Source: Ziziphus jujuba (taxonomy: Eukaryota; Streptophyta; Magnoliopsida; Rosales; Rhamnaceae). Taken from it: a stretch of 64,000 nt of DNA. Below are positions 1 to 12,102 of the stretch, one piece after another. The notes beneath the pieces were generated by a model, which saw only the letters and a program-made list of their open reading frames with translations, was not told where the DNA came from and did no database searches. The DNA is taken from assembly GCF_031755915.1 (NCBI RefSeq), contig NC_083382.1:27814001-27878000 (forward strand), given 5' to 3'. Both the position numbers and the translations under genes were made by a program. How positions within the stretch are numbered: the stretch's first letter is position 1; every line of letters starts with the position of its first letter.

Positions 1-3000
1 GATGAATGCCATTGCTAGCTCTTTAAGTTTCGATCATTCACATATTGTAGAAGCAGTAAACGGTTGTAATGGTCTGGCTTAATTGTGGAAAGAGGAATTG
101 AATTGGGACATTATTTTTAGTTCCATTTGGATTATCGGAGTGAGGTCAACTAACCAATAGGGGAAGGCGTGGGACATGTGGTTTTGTTATTGCCTAGCTG
201 AACGTGGATTAAGGAAAGATTTTTGGAAGACTCTAGCAATCTGTTTTCAGTCTGGGTTAGATGCTTGGTTATGTATTGGAGACTTCAATGATGTTTTGGA
301 CCAGAATGAGAAGTATGGAGGCAGAAGAGTTTCTTTGAAGACAAATTTTTTCTTAAGAAGTTTCTTGAATGAGGTGGGTGGTATAGATTAGGGGTTTTCC
401 GGGAACCCATTTACGTGGTGTAATCGAAGGGGTGGCCAACCGAATATTAGAGAAAGATTGGATAGTGTAGTGATTAGTCTTGAATGGCAGCTTATGTTCG
501 ATAAGGCAGGGGTTGTCCATCTAACCGCAACGAGGTCTGATCACGTCCCTATCATGCTACACTTTACCTTGGAACACTTCAAGGCTCCTAGGCCATTCAG
601 GTTCATGGAAGCTTGGACACGCGACCCATCTTGTGAACTGGTGATTAACACTACTTGGGATGAAGACATAAGGAACGGCAGACGTTACTCCTTGACTGCT
701 AAGATTCAATGTACAGCTAAGGCTTTGACAAAGTGGAATAGAGAAGGCTCTGACAAAGTGGAATAGAGAAGTTTTTGGTTACTGCCAATCCCGAATAAAA
801 GATTTGGAAGATCAGTTGGCGGAACTCTAGGGTTCAAACCCGTCTGTGAGTAATCTATCCCTTGAAACTAAGTTGCGGAAAGAATTGGGATGAGTGGCAG
901 CTTAAACAGGAGTTGTGCTGGAGTAAAAAAATCCAGGGAATTATGGCTTCTAGATGGTGATAGAAACTAGAAGTTTTTCCACACCTCAACACTGGTGAAC
1001 AGGCGAAAAATCTACATTTCCACCCTCAAAAATGACTCAGGCACGTGGTTGGAGTCTAGAGAAGCCATCGGAACCTTTTTACTTCAGAAATTTTCTGAGT
1101 TATCCATAGAGGAATGGAAGGTCCAATGCTCCTTTTTAGATGAGTTGTTTCATCCCCTGGTCTCGGGGCTAGATAATGACGACATAGCTGCTATTCCCTT
1201 AGAAATTGAAATTTTGGGGACCCTGAAGATCATGAATCCTACTAAAGCTCCGGGGCCGGACGGAATGCCTGCACTCTTTTACCATCACTACTGGAGCATT
1301 GTGGAAAACGATGTTGTGAGAACAATTCAAAATGTCTTTCTATCTGGTCGTATTCCAGTAGCTATCAATAGAACCGTGATCGTGCTAATTCCTAAGACGA
1401 GGAGGATCACGGAATTCAATCACATCAGACCAATTAGTCTGTGTAATACAATCTATAAAGTGATATCCAAGATTCTGGCTAACCGAATTCGCCCTCTACT
1501 ACCCTAACTCATTTCTCCCAACCAAGCCGCTTTTAATCCGGGAAGGTGGATTGGTGAGAACATTGTTTTGGTTAATGAAATTATTCACACTATGAAGAAG
1601 AAGAGAGGAGCCAGCAGTATCGTTGGTTTGAAATTAGACATGCACAAAGCTTATGACCGTATAAGTTGGGAAGTCCTCTCGGAAAGCCTTATAAGGTTTG
1701 GTTTTTCAAGGTGAGTAGTGTCGCTCCTTAGCTAGTGTTTCACCAACGACAGAGCATCTTTACTTCTAAATGGCAGCATTTGCGCAAAAGTAAGAATGGA
1801 GCAAGGACTTCGTCAAGGAGACCCCTTATCGCCTTACTTGTACATTATTTTTGCAGAAATCCTGTCTCGAATGCTCCATAAGCTTGAAGACGAACGCAAA
1901 ATCCATGAGATATCTCTTGGCAGATCCGGTCCTTCCTTTTCTTACCTATTTTTCGCAGATGACATTCTTATTTTTTACAGAGCTAATTCTAATGAAGTTT
2001 GAGAAGTGGCCAAATGTATGCATCAGTATTGTGAATGGACAGGGTACTCCATTAACAAGCAAAAATATGGCTGTTTCTTTTCAAAGAATGTTCTGGGGAG
2101 TGTGAAAGCCAGTATTAAGAGCATTTTTAATATTAAAGAATTACATAAGGATGCCAAATATCTAGGAAACGCCTTGTTTCTGGGCAAGAACAAGTCAAAG
2201 GACTTCGAAGAGCTGCGGCTGAGGGTGGAGGCTCGTTTACAGGATTGGAAGGCGAAGTTACTTTCTCAGTCGAGCATACTAGTTTTGGTTAAATCCGTAG
2301 TTACGGCCATGCCTACATATACTATGTCTGCAAACAAGATTCCACTGGAATGGTGTAGGCATATTGATAAGGTAGCCAGTCGCTTTCTTTGGAAAGGAGA
2401 TATATCGAACAAGGTGTCTTTCATTCCGGCTTCTTGGAATAAGGTCTGTCGTCCCAAAAAAGCTGGCGGTTTGGGCATTGGAAGTTGGAGGACATTAATT
2501 TAGCTATGCTTTGCAAACTTGGTTGGTCATTGGCAATCAATCTGGAGTCGCTTTGGGTAAAGGCTCTTAAAGCCAAATACTTCCCTTATACTTCCTCTAT
2601 GCATTGTGGTCGGAAGACTAATTGCTCCTGGCATTGGAGAGGCATTTTAAGCATAAGATAGATCTTATCCAGAAGGTTATGCTACAGAGTAGGGAAAGGC
2701 AACAATATAGACATTTGGGAGGACCCATGGGTGCCCTACGCCTGTAATTTTTGACCCCAACCAAACCCGCATCTACAGCACCAGCATTGCCAAATGGTTG
2801 ATTCCTTACTTCTCCTTAATGGTAAATGGAACATCCCACTTTTGCACTACTTGTTTGACAAAGAATCAGTGGATAACATCTCTAAAATTTTCTGGGCGAA
2901 CAACTCCTTGGTGGATGATCTAGTTTGGACGGGGAGCAGGTCAGGCCTTTTCCAAGTCAAATCCATTTATAAATTCTTAAGCCAGCAAGGTGGAGCCAAC

Positions 3001-3987
3001 TTAAAATGGTGGAGATTTTTCTGGGGTAGCAACCTTCATGAAAGGCTTAAGTTTTTCTTGTGTAAATTATCCTCACATTGCCTACCAGTTAGATCTCGCT
3101 TGCTTCATCGAAACTGGAAGTTAGAAAGCCCTCTTTGCCCCCATGGTTGTGGGAGTTTAGAGGATGAAGGTCATCTATTCTTTAAGTGCACGGTTGCAAG
3201 GGCACTCTGGCTAGCCTATCCCTGGAGCATTAAGTGGGAGTACCTTCAACTGCCTAGTCTCGAAGCTTATCTCGATAGAATTGTAGACTTGGTCGGCAGC
3301 TTACCGATTTTCCACAGCGATGGTGATAGTTTTGTCCTGTATGCGGTGATTATTTTGGAGTCCATCTGGAAAATTAGAAATAAGCTCATTTGTGAAGGTA
3401 AAAGAAATCCTTTAGAAGACCAAGTTAGGGTCATTAACAAAAGATTTGCTGAGTTTTGGACAAGTAGGCCCTTTACAACAAACTAGTTAGCCCCCACTAG
3501 AAACCAAGCAACCGCATAGTCCCCTCCCCTTTATAGGACACTAAAAATTAACTCAGACGTGTCGATAGGGAAGGATTTCTCTAGTCTCGGTATTGTAGTC
3601 AGGAACCATGTTGGTCAAGTTCTCAAAGTTGAAGTTTGGAAAGAGAGGATTGTTGTTGCAGAGGCAGCAAAAGCTGCTGCTATTTGTAAGGCTTTGGCCA
3701 TGGCTGTTACCGAAGGATTTCACGACGTTATGTGCAAAAGTGATGCCCAAAGCATCGTTCAAGCCCTCAACAATCCGCGGTCTCACTCTTTCTATTGGTC
3801 TGCAAATGTTTTCATCAAGGAAACTTTAAAATTGTGTCCCATTTTCAATTTTGTCACCTTTGCTTGGACCCCAAGAAATAACAATAGGTTGGCACACCTA
3901 GCAGCCAGATGGGGTCTGCTGAATAGCTTTTGTGGTCAGATTTCTCCTTTTTTGATCTCTAGAGAGTTTGTAGAGCTAATGCTTTAA
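1..3987 (+). pseudogene. LINE ORF2 polyprotein remnant (endonuclease, RT, zf-RVT, RNase H)
   Basis: The product would nick target DNA and copy LINE RNA into it. Visible landmarks are the APE-endonuclease motif GDFNDVL near 278 and its SDHVP motif near 538. The RT region has KAPGPDG near 1240, RPISLCN near 1430, LRQGDPLSPYL near 1805 and the catalytic FFADDILIF near 1950. The zf-RVT region near 3030-3200 has the pattern CPHGCGSLEDEGHLFFKC. The RNase H region (3540-3987) shows NSD, AEAAKAAA, SDAQS and NNNRLAHLAA at the positions of its catalytic residues. The frame is held from about 176 to 2503 but broken by several stops (for example 389-391, 1505-1507, 2000-2002). It shifts between 2503 and 2794. 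A 25-bp tandem duplication at about 718-768 also breaks it. Family assignment is firm; activity is excluded. Confidence 0.85.
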
Positions 3988-4043
3988 GAAGGTGGTCAAC
4001 AGAATTCTTCCTGAGGTAGTGGTGTATTGGTCTTTTGTATGCC

Positions 4044-6913
4044 TGTCAGGACCTGTCCAGAATTCCTTCCCGGAACCCTAGACAAGCCCTGATCCCAGGG
4101 AAATACCACCGAACCTTCCAACGGAAAATCCGGCAGCACCTCCCCTAAGGGTAGGACTAACCAAAAATTCCCTGCACTGAAAACACACTTCTATAATCAT
4201 CCCCTTATTCCTCCCACAATACTACAAATTGATTCCACAAATTTACAGCACTTCAAAGAATAACAGCAACTCAGTGCATAAATAATAACTATATGTCCAA
4301 TACAGTATACAGAGCATTTTACAAATAAATATGAAATTAATACGATGACAGATAAGAAGTAATACAAGATGGAGAGGAAAAAGGGAAGAAATACTTCTTG
4401 GATTTTCGGGAATGACCTGAGACGTCGGGCTCGCCCCGACGATCAACGTCTCCCAACCTGGACCTAGGGGAACGGAAATTAAAAACGTGAGATGCTAATC
4501 ATCTCAGTGAGTGACCCTAACTACTGAACACTTTTAATATTAATAATATAACAAATAAGGGGATTTAATTAATCAATACCGAACAATTAAATAAATAAAT
4601 AAATAAACATTTGAAGGTTATTTCTCTCAAAACCCTCACTATTCACTCCATTGGAAATGTTCTCCTTTTAAAACATTTTCACAAAACCCGATATTCGTAC
4701 TTCCCGAAAACCAAGGGATCAATTAATTTAATAAACAACAAATAAATAAATACCCCAAATATAATTAAAATATAATAAATTATAATAAATAATTTTTGTA
4801 CTCTTTGGGGTTTGAAATTTTATTTGAAAATTTACACTTGACGCACCACACCATATACCAGTGATGCCCTCCGATACCCAGCGTCCCGAGTACCGACTGG
4901 CGGGGAGATTAAAGAGAGAAACTTGCAAACGGCACTTCGGCATCCCGACAGTACCGCTGCTGAAACCGTCATCCCGGCCAAGGAGGGGAGCGGCTGATGC
5001 GCAATATATAAGACTTGCCTGCCCTCGGTCCAATGGCAACTCACGGGAGACATAATACTTGCGCGCTAACCACATATACAACCAGAACACCAATACTGTA
5101 TGAGTGCGTCTAAAACAATTATTAAATTAATTATAACCGTACCGTTTTTTCCAAAATTACCGTGGAAAATATACCAATTTTCACATTTACCATCCCACAT
5201 AATTTCCTTTAACAAACCCGGTACGAAAACATCGATAACGAATAAAAATAATTTTTCTCGCAACATGCGGTTCAACAAATAATATACCACGGGCATAATT
5301 ATGAAAATTAAACCACCAATTTAAGCAAATATTTTCACAAAATATTTAAACCAATTATGCCCGAAAATAATATTAAAACCACATACGATTATTACTGAAA
5401 TATACCTTGCTCATGCATAATAAATAAAATTAAATCAAAATAAAATAATAATCGGGAATTTCTTAATGACCCCAAATTTCCGTTTAGCACCAATGGGTAA
5501 GTATATATAAAATAATATTTTTTTCCCGATTATATTTAAAATACACCACATGAGCATAAATTTCAGATATCAAATTAAACACCAAATAAATATAATTAGT
5601 TACCCCAAAATATTTATTAAAGGTGGATCACTCACCTGGAGCACGCAATTAATCCAAGATCCACCATGGGATCAATTCCATGACTCACCCGTGCTCCTAG
5701 AACACAATTCACACACAGTCAAATAAATTAATATTTTATTCGGATAAATAATACCTGGTACCCGGGGGGTTAAACACAAACGTTAACCAAAATTGTCGAA
5801 TAATATACCGAATCGAAGCTTGTGGAACGAGGATCGCATTACTGGTCTCCATTGACCCCAATTCCGCCGGTGGTGGCCGGAAAGCTTCGGTCGGTTTTGA
5901 TCTCCTCGTATCTCGCAAACCGCTTCAAATTTTGGAAATTGGAGGCCATATTTGAACTCAGAGGACCTAAAATAGGGGGAAAGGGGCGGCAATTTGGAAT
6001 GAACTGGCCGGAAACACAAGAAAAGAGGAGAGAGAAAATTTTCCGACCGGCGAATTTGGGCGCGTCCGGCTGCCGGTGACCGTGAAATTTTGCGGCCGAG
6101 CTCTCCTCCTCCCTCCACTCATCACTGGCCGGCGTGTGTAGCAAGGTGGTGGTCGGAATTAAAAAATACGACAAGACCCGAGAGAGAGAAAGGAAGGGAA
6201 AGGAAGAAGAAAAGAAGAAGAAGGAAGAAGAAGAAGAAGAAGAAGAACGGGGCTGGGTCCCCTTTTTTTCCCACGTGGGGGAAAAGAAAAAAAAGAAAAA
6301 AGAATAGAAAAAGAAAGAAAAAGAAATAAAAGAAAATAAAATAATTTAATTAAATAATATTAAAAATAATATTTTTATAACAAATAACAATAATAAAATA
6401 ATATGATATTATACATGGTTGACATGTGTCACCTCACCATGGTGACACATGGTCACATTTATTAAGTCACACGTGGCACATCGTTACACGTTTAAAAATA
6501 ATATTAAAATAATACAGTATTTGAAAAACTCTACATGTCCATAACTTTCAAACCACATGTCCAAATCGGACGTGCCACTAGTCTACAGACTCATATCGAC
6601 TAGTACTTCACAACCATGCATGAGTCAAAGCTCAACTTTGCATGAATAAAAAGTCAACTCCGGCATTCCTTGGATAGTTTGGACCTCAACTTGTTTTGCT
6701 CATAACCTTCAAACCGTAGCTCCGTTTCCAACGTGCTACTAGTCTACGAACTCCTGCCAATGTGTACTTCGTAATGGTACCTCAGTGAACCTAGAATTCC
6801 ATCCGAGTTAAAAAGTCAACTTTTGACCCCTTCGATCAACGGTCAAAGTCAAAGTCAATGGTCAACGGTCAAAGTTGGAAAATTTCCTTTGTACTTTGGG
6901 ACGGGGTGTTACA
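4044..6913 (-). mobile_element. Solo LTR A (about 2.9 kb), inserted in the LINE 3' UTR
   Basis: On the minus strand it starts TGTAACACCCCGTCCC and ends GGTCCTGACA, the same termini as LTRs B, C and D. No primer-binding site, polypurine tract or gag-pol sequence adjoins it, so it is a solo LTR left by recombination. The sequence atgcc lies just before it (4039-4043) and again at 6916-6920, two bases beyond the expected TG...CA end. The target duplication is therefore close to, but not exactly at, the ideal position. The start and a GAA-rich stretch (6195-6340) match LTR C closely. Such termini are common in plant Ty3/Gypsy LTRs, but without an internal region the superfamily is an inference. 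Confidence 0.75.
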
Positions 6914-7109
6914 ATATGCCTCTTTTCGATTAATATAACCCCCATTTTTATAAAAAAAAAATAAAAAAAATTGCATTTTAATAGAATATGGATCTTGCGA
7001 AAAGAGAAAAATAATAAAGACCAAAGGGTCTTTCTTTTTGCAAGATACAAATGTCTATTTACGCTACCATTTGATGTGAAATTACCAATAACCCTTATTA
7101 TCCTTACGA

Positions 7110-7482
7110 TCCGTTTGTTATAGCTGATAAAAGTAGAGCTTTAATCTGTAGAACTTTGTATAATAAATCTTTTTGAAAAAGAATTTTTATTAAAAAGCTA
7201 ATAAATGTTTGATTATAAATAAAAAAAACTGCATTAAATGCTCATTAAACTGTATTAAATGGTCATTAAATTTCCATATAAAGTATAAAAAAAAAGAAGC
7301 TTTTTTAGATAAGCTTAAAATTTTAACTTCTCAAAACCAGCTTAAAAAAATTCATTTTTGGTCAATAAGTACTTATTGACTTTTGTCAAACACCTTTATT
7401 TTTTTTTATAAAAGAGCTTTTGGCCCTCAAATAAGCTTTTAAGCAAAAGAAAAAAAAAAAAAAAAAGCTCTTCCAAATAGAG
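7110..7482. mobile_element. Possible MITE, hAT-like style
   Basis: An AT-rich stretch of about 370 bp with imperfect inverted ends: cgtttgttatagct near 7112, and agctcttccaaatag near 7466 as its rough reverse complement. Internal aagctt-containing pieces are also repeated in both orientations. No clear target duplication was seen. It resembles short non-autonomous DNA elements common in plants; the exact ends are uncertain. Confidence 0.4.
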
Positions 7483-7639
7483 GCTTATTCTGTTTAATTT
7501 TCTTTTTAAAATTATAAACTTTTTTCATTTATAACATCTCATAATAATAATAAATAAATAAATTGACAAAATTTTTTTTTAACCTTTTTGAGTATTATAT
7601 ATATGAAGTTTGAAAAAATTAAAAAAGAAAAAAAAAAGA

Positions 7640-7945
7640 AAAAGAAAAGTTCAAAATCGTCTTCTTTTTAAAGAAATTGGTAGTTTCAGTGACAGTGAGT
7701 ACCTTGAACTAATGCAAAATTCTTACAACGTTCCTGTATTGGAGAAACTGGAAAGCCTCCATTCCTTCTCTTTTACAAAAGTCACTTGCCCTTTTTTTAT
7801 TTTTTTTATTTTTATTTTTTGTTTAATGAAGTCACTTGCCTGTTGATCATTTTTTTTTTTTGAAACTTTTATGATTTGCAGGAACATTTAGATGCGAATT
7901 CCAATATGGACCTCGATATTAAACTCCTTTGCTTTTTCTGAATTG
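7640..7945 (+). pseudogene. Unrecognised two-exon coding fragment
   Basis: A reading frame from about 7650 to 7778 contains SDSEYLELMQNSYNVPVLEK and looks protein-like rather than simple repeat. It can be joined in phase 0, from a gt at about 7779 to an acceptor ttgcag at 7875-7880, to a second stretch (EHLDANSNMDLDIKLLCFF) that ends in TGA near 7942. I do not recognise the protein. The donor is weak (gtcact) and no upstream exon is visible. It may be the 3' end of an old host gene, a captured fragment or chance. Confidence 0.25.
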
Positions 7946-7984
7946 AAAAATTGGAAAATTGCAGAGACTGGAAGCTGGTGGAGG

Positions 7985-8223
7985 CAGAGAAATTAAACCT
8001 AGAAAAAAAGAAAGAAAAAAAAAAAAAAGTCAAAAGGAGTTTTCCCTAAACTTAGCTACGAAGAGTGTAGGAATGGTTTTTTCATTATTATTATTATTAT
8101 TATTATTTAGGCAGAGAAATTAAACCTAAAAAAAAAGTCGAAAGGAGTTTTCCATAAACTTAGCTACGAAGAACGTGTAAGAATGGTTTTTTCATTATTA
8201 TTATTATTATTATTACTATTATT
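7985..8223. repeat. Tandem duplication of about 120 bp ending in (ATT)n
   Basis: Two adjacent copies share the order: gcagagaaattaaacct, an A-rich run, aaggagttttcc, taaacttagctacgaag, ggttttttc, then an (ATT)n microsatellite (about 8074-8106 and 8192-8224). The copies differ by several bases and A-tract length, so the event is not recent. Confidence 0.75.
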
Positions 8224-11200
8224 ATGTTGTGCAAAGTGTGGGGAAGGTTTTAGGTTGTGTAAATAAAACCATCCAAGACTAAATTCTACTTTAGCAGCTC
8301 AACCCAGTTTTATTGGGCTAAAGATCCAGTGTGATTTAATTTGGCCCATGCATAAGCTTCGATTTCTATTTGGGGAATTTGGCCCAATGCCCTCTTTAGA
8401 AGGGCCATGACGATATATACCCTTGCATTAGTGAACTTTTTTGTTTTGCCCTTTAATATCCATTACACCCTTAAAAAAAATTTAAAAAACCTGGATATCC
8501 TTTATTTTAGATCTAATACAAGGAAACCTTTTGTGGCTCCTCCAATTCAGCATCTGGGTTCTCATCCAAAACCAATACTGAGATTAGAAAGAAGACCAAA
8601 TCCAAGGACAACAAGTTTGAGTTCGATAAAAGCAATGTTCAGATCTTCAGGCTAATGCTCGATGATGCCCATCTTCAATCTCGCCTTTATTTCTACGAGT
8701 ATCGGAATGTTTTTACCTTCTCGCTTGTGGTTATTTCTTCTTTACTACTTCAGAAATACTTGAATGGTGGATCGAAAGAATCTGGTTCTTTAGCAAATGG
8801 CGATTTTGTTCTAATTCTACTAGGATTTATGGGTGTCTTTAAGTTTTTGACGTTGCTCGCCAAGGTTTTTTTTGAAAAATCTGCATCGAGGAGGTCGGAG
8901 AAGCAATTGACTGTTCTCTTTGGGGTTTTGTGTAACAACCTGTCCCAAAATACATCGAAATTTTTGCATGTTGACCGAGGTTGACCGTTGATTGAGAGGG
9001 TCAAAATTTTGACTTTTTATTTCAGGTGGAATTTTGCATTGACCAAGACACCGTTGCAAATTACGTGTCATCCTGAGTTTGTAGACTAGTAGCACGTCAA
9101 AATCGGAGCTACCGTTTGAAAGTTATAAGCAAAACAAGTTGAGGTGCAAACTGTCCAAGGGATGTCAGAGTTGACTTTTTGTTCGTGCAAAGTTGACCTT
9201 TGACTCATGCATGCTTGTGAAGTACTCATCGACATGAGTTCATAGACTAGCGGCACGTCCGATTTGGACATGTGGTTTGAAAGGTACGGACCTGTGAAGT
9301 TTTTTCGAGACAGCATTTACTATTCATGGATCTGTATGTGTGTGACCAGTTATGCCATGTGTCACAAAAAGTGGACCCTCCCGTGAGTGCACAGTTGCAC
9401 CCACGGGCATTTTGACTGGTTGAGAAGGGGAGGGAGGAGAGAGAAGGAGAAAGAGGAGAGAGAAAGAGGATAGAGAAAGAGAAAGAGAAAGAAAAAGGGG
9501 AAGGATCGGCCAACCGCTGTTCACCCATTTCCAGCCACCAGAACAGTACACGCACCACCCCACCTTGATGCCCACCTAAAAACTAGCCAGCCAGCCAAAA
9601 ATCATGGCCAACCGACTGCCGACGCGCCCAGATTTGAGGTTTTTCGGGCAGCGGCGCCGATTGCTTCAAACCCAGATTTCTCCCCAATTTAGCCTCCGTT
9701 TGCCTCATCACTGGTTCCATCCTCCGATCTACATTTCCTCAAAAAATCATGACTAGTGGCCACTGGACGCGCCGTCGGCGGTGATGGGTTCCGATGACCA
9801 CGGCGGCTCGTCGGGAAATTGACTTTCCGGTGAGTTTCCAGTTGCACCACCCATCCTTTTCCACTAATTCCGACCCTTTGAACCCAAATCTGGTGTCCAC
9901 TTTCCCCAATTCTTAACAGATTGTGAGAATTGAGGGTCTAAAATTCGAGAGCTTTCCAGCGAGATTCCGGCCACCTCGGGTCCGATCTCCTGAAAGTAAG
10001 ACCAGCTTCGTAATCCTCATTTCACAAGCTTCGATTCGGTATATTACTCATAAATTTTGGTTGTCATTTGTATTCGCTCCCCGGGTACCCATTTAGGAGT
10101 TATCCGATTAAAATATTAAAATAATTAGTTTTGTGTATTGTGAATATTTTAGGTGCACGTGTGGGTAGTGGAGTTGATTGTACAGAGGATCTCGATTGAT
10201 ACACGTGCTTGAGGTGAGTGACCCACCTTCAAAATTATTTTCGGGTGTTAAATTAATTATATTTTGGAATATTCTGATATTTGAATGTTTTTATTCTATA
10301 TTGATTATGTGATAAAATGTGAATTAAATTTTGATGGCACAATTTGAATAAATTGAAATGTATATGTGCATTAAAGCATATTTTGATTTTGATAAATTAT
10401 GGAAATTCATTTTATGAAAATTTGATATTTAAGGAAATTATGATTTTAACATTTTTGATTTATTGTTGAAATTATTGTGAGTTTAGTTCAAGCAATAAAA
10501 ATGCATTTATATGGATTTACGAAATTTTGAAATTTTTATGTGATTTAATTATATTTTGAAGTTTGAGGTATTGAAGGAATATTTATTTTAAATTGTTGTT
10601 AATTTCATTGATGGATTTGAAATTGATGGAATTTATGCGATGGATTTATGACGATGATTTATAAAGGAATTGTGGAAAATTTATGAGTTTAATTAGATGT
10701 AATAAACCCAGTAGTATTTATGAGATTTTGAGATTTGAAAATAAATATATTTATTTTATGATTTTTAGATGCACCATACACGTACTGTTGTTCTTTATAC
10801 ATGGATATGATTAGTGCACAGGTGGGTGTGAGTAGCGCACAGGTGATTTACGGGTTGTCCTGTGGTTGCCATCGGACCGAGGATCGGCAAGTTGATATCG
10901 GTTGTAGCCACCCCCCGCCATGGCCAGGACGCCTGTTTGCAGTAGCGCTGTGGGACACCACGTGACCGTATATCGGTTTCTCTCTTTAACCTCCTATCTG
11001 GCAGTGCTTGGGACGCTGGGTACCGTTGGTGCCACTGGTATATAGTGTGTGCATCAAATGATTTTCACAACATGATTTTCAAATATGAAATATTTTAAAA
11101 ATTTGTTTTAATAAAAATGTATTTAACAATATTTTATTAATTATTTAAATTTAAAGGGTACCCAATTTTTTATAAAAATGATTTTACGAATTTATTATTC

Positions 11201-12102
11201 AAATTATTTTGGTATTTTGAAATCAATTCTAATATATTATATTTTCTTTCATTTTATTATATTCTTAACATTTATTTTAAATGGGTGTTTTATTTTGATT
11301 AAATTATTCCTTTACTTAATTGTTCAATTAATTGAGTTATTCTAATTATTTGATTATTTCCTGAATTGTCTTAATATGAGTTTCATTGATATCTGTGTAT
11401 TATTTGTTGATGATATGTTATTAATCTTTTAGTAATTATTATAAAAGTTTATTTTCATTTCTATTATTATTTTTATTCTAATTTTGGATTCTTAATTTGT
11501 TGTGTTTTATTTGTGAATTATTTGATTAATTATTTTATGAATCTTGGAGCATAAAATATCGAGTTTTGTGAAAACGTTTTAAAAAAGGAACATTTCCAAC
11601 TGAGTGACTGTGAGGGTTTTGAGAGAAAAATTATTTTCAACCATTATTACTAAACCACTCATGTATTTATTTATTTACTTATTACTAAATTACTTAATTA
11701 TTAGTAGTTAGTAGACTGGGTCGCTCACTGAGATGATTAGTATCTCATATTTTCAAATTTCGTTCCCTTAGGCTCAGGTGGTAGACATTGTTCGATTAGG
11801 GTGAACTCAACAGTTTGATCGTTCTTGGAACTCCGAGAAGTCTTCTTTTCTTCATTTTTTATTATGTAATGTTCTTTCTACCTTGTTGTATTAATTATCA
11901 TATTTAGAACTTTATTAACGCTCTGTATACTATGTTGGATGTATTATTTAATTGATTATGCACTGATTTCCTATTATTTATTTGAAGTGCTGTAAATTTG
12001 TGGAATTAAATTGTAGCAAGGTGGGAGGAATAAGGTGGTGTATATAGAAGTATATTTTCAGTGCAGGAAAATTGTGGTAAGTCCAATCCTTAGGGGAGGT
12101 TC

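Larger units (their letters stand above)
1..6970 (+). mobile_element. L1-like LINE, degenerate, 5' end outside window, split by solo LTR A
   Basis: A non-LTR retrotransposon whose ORF2 order is endonuclease, reverse transcriptase, zf-RVT zinc-binding region and RNase H, the usual order in plant L1 elements that gained an RNase H. The coding part ends at 3987. A short 3' UTR runs to 4043 and resumes after the LTR at about 6916 (the sequence atgcc is present on both sides). It ends in an A-rich tail at about 6948-6970. The 5' end lies upstream of the window, so its target duplication cannot be tested. Many stop codons show that it is long dead. Confidence 0.85.
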
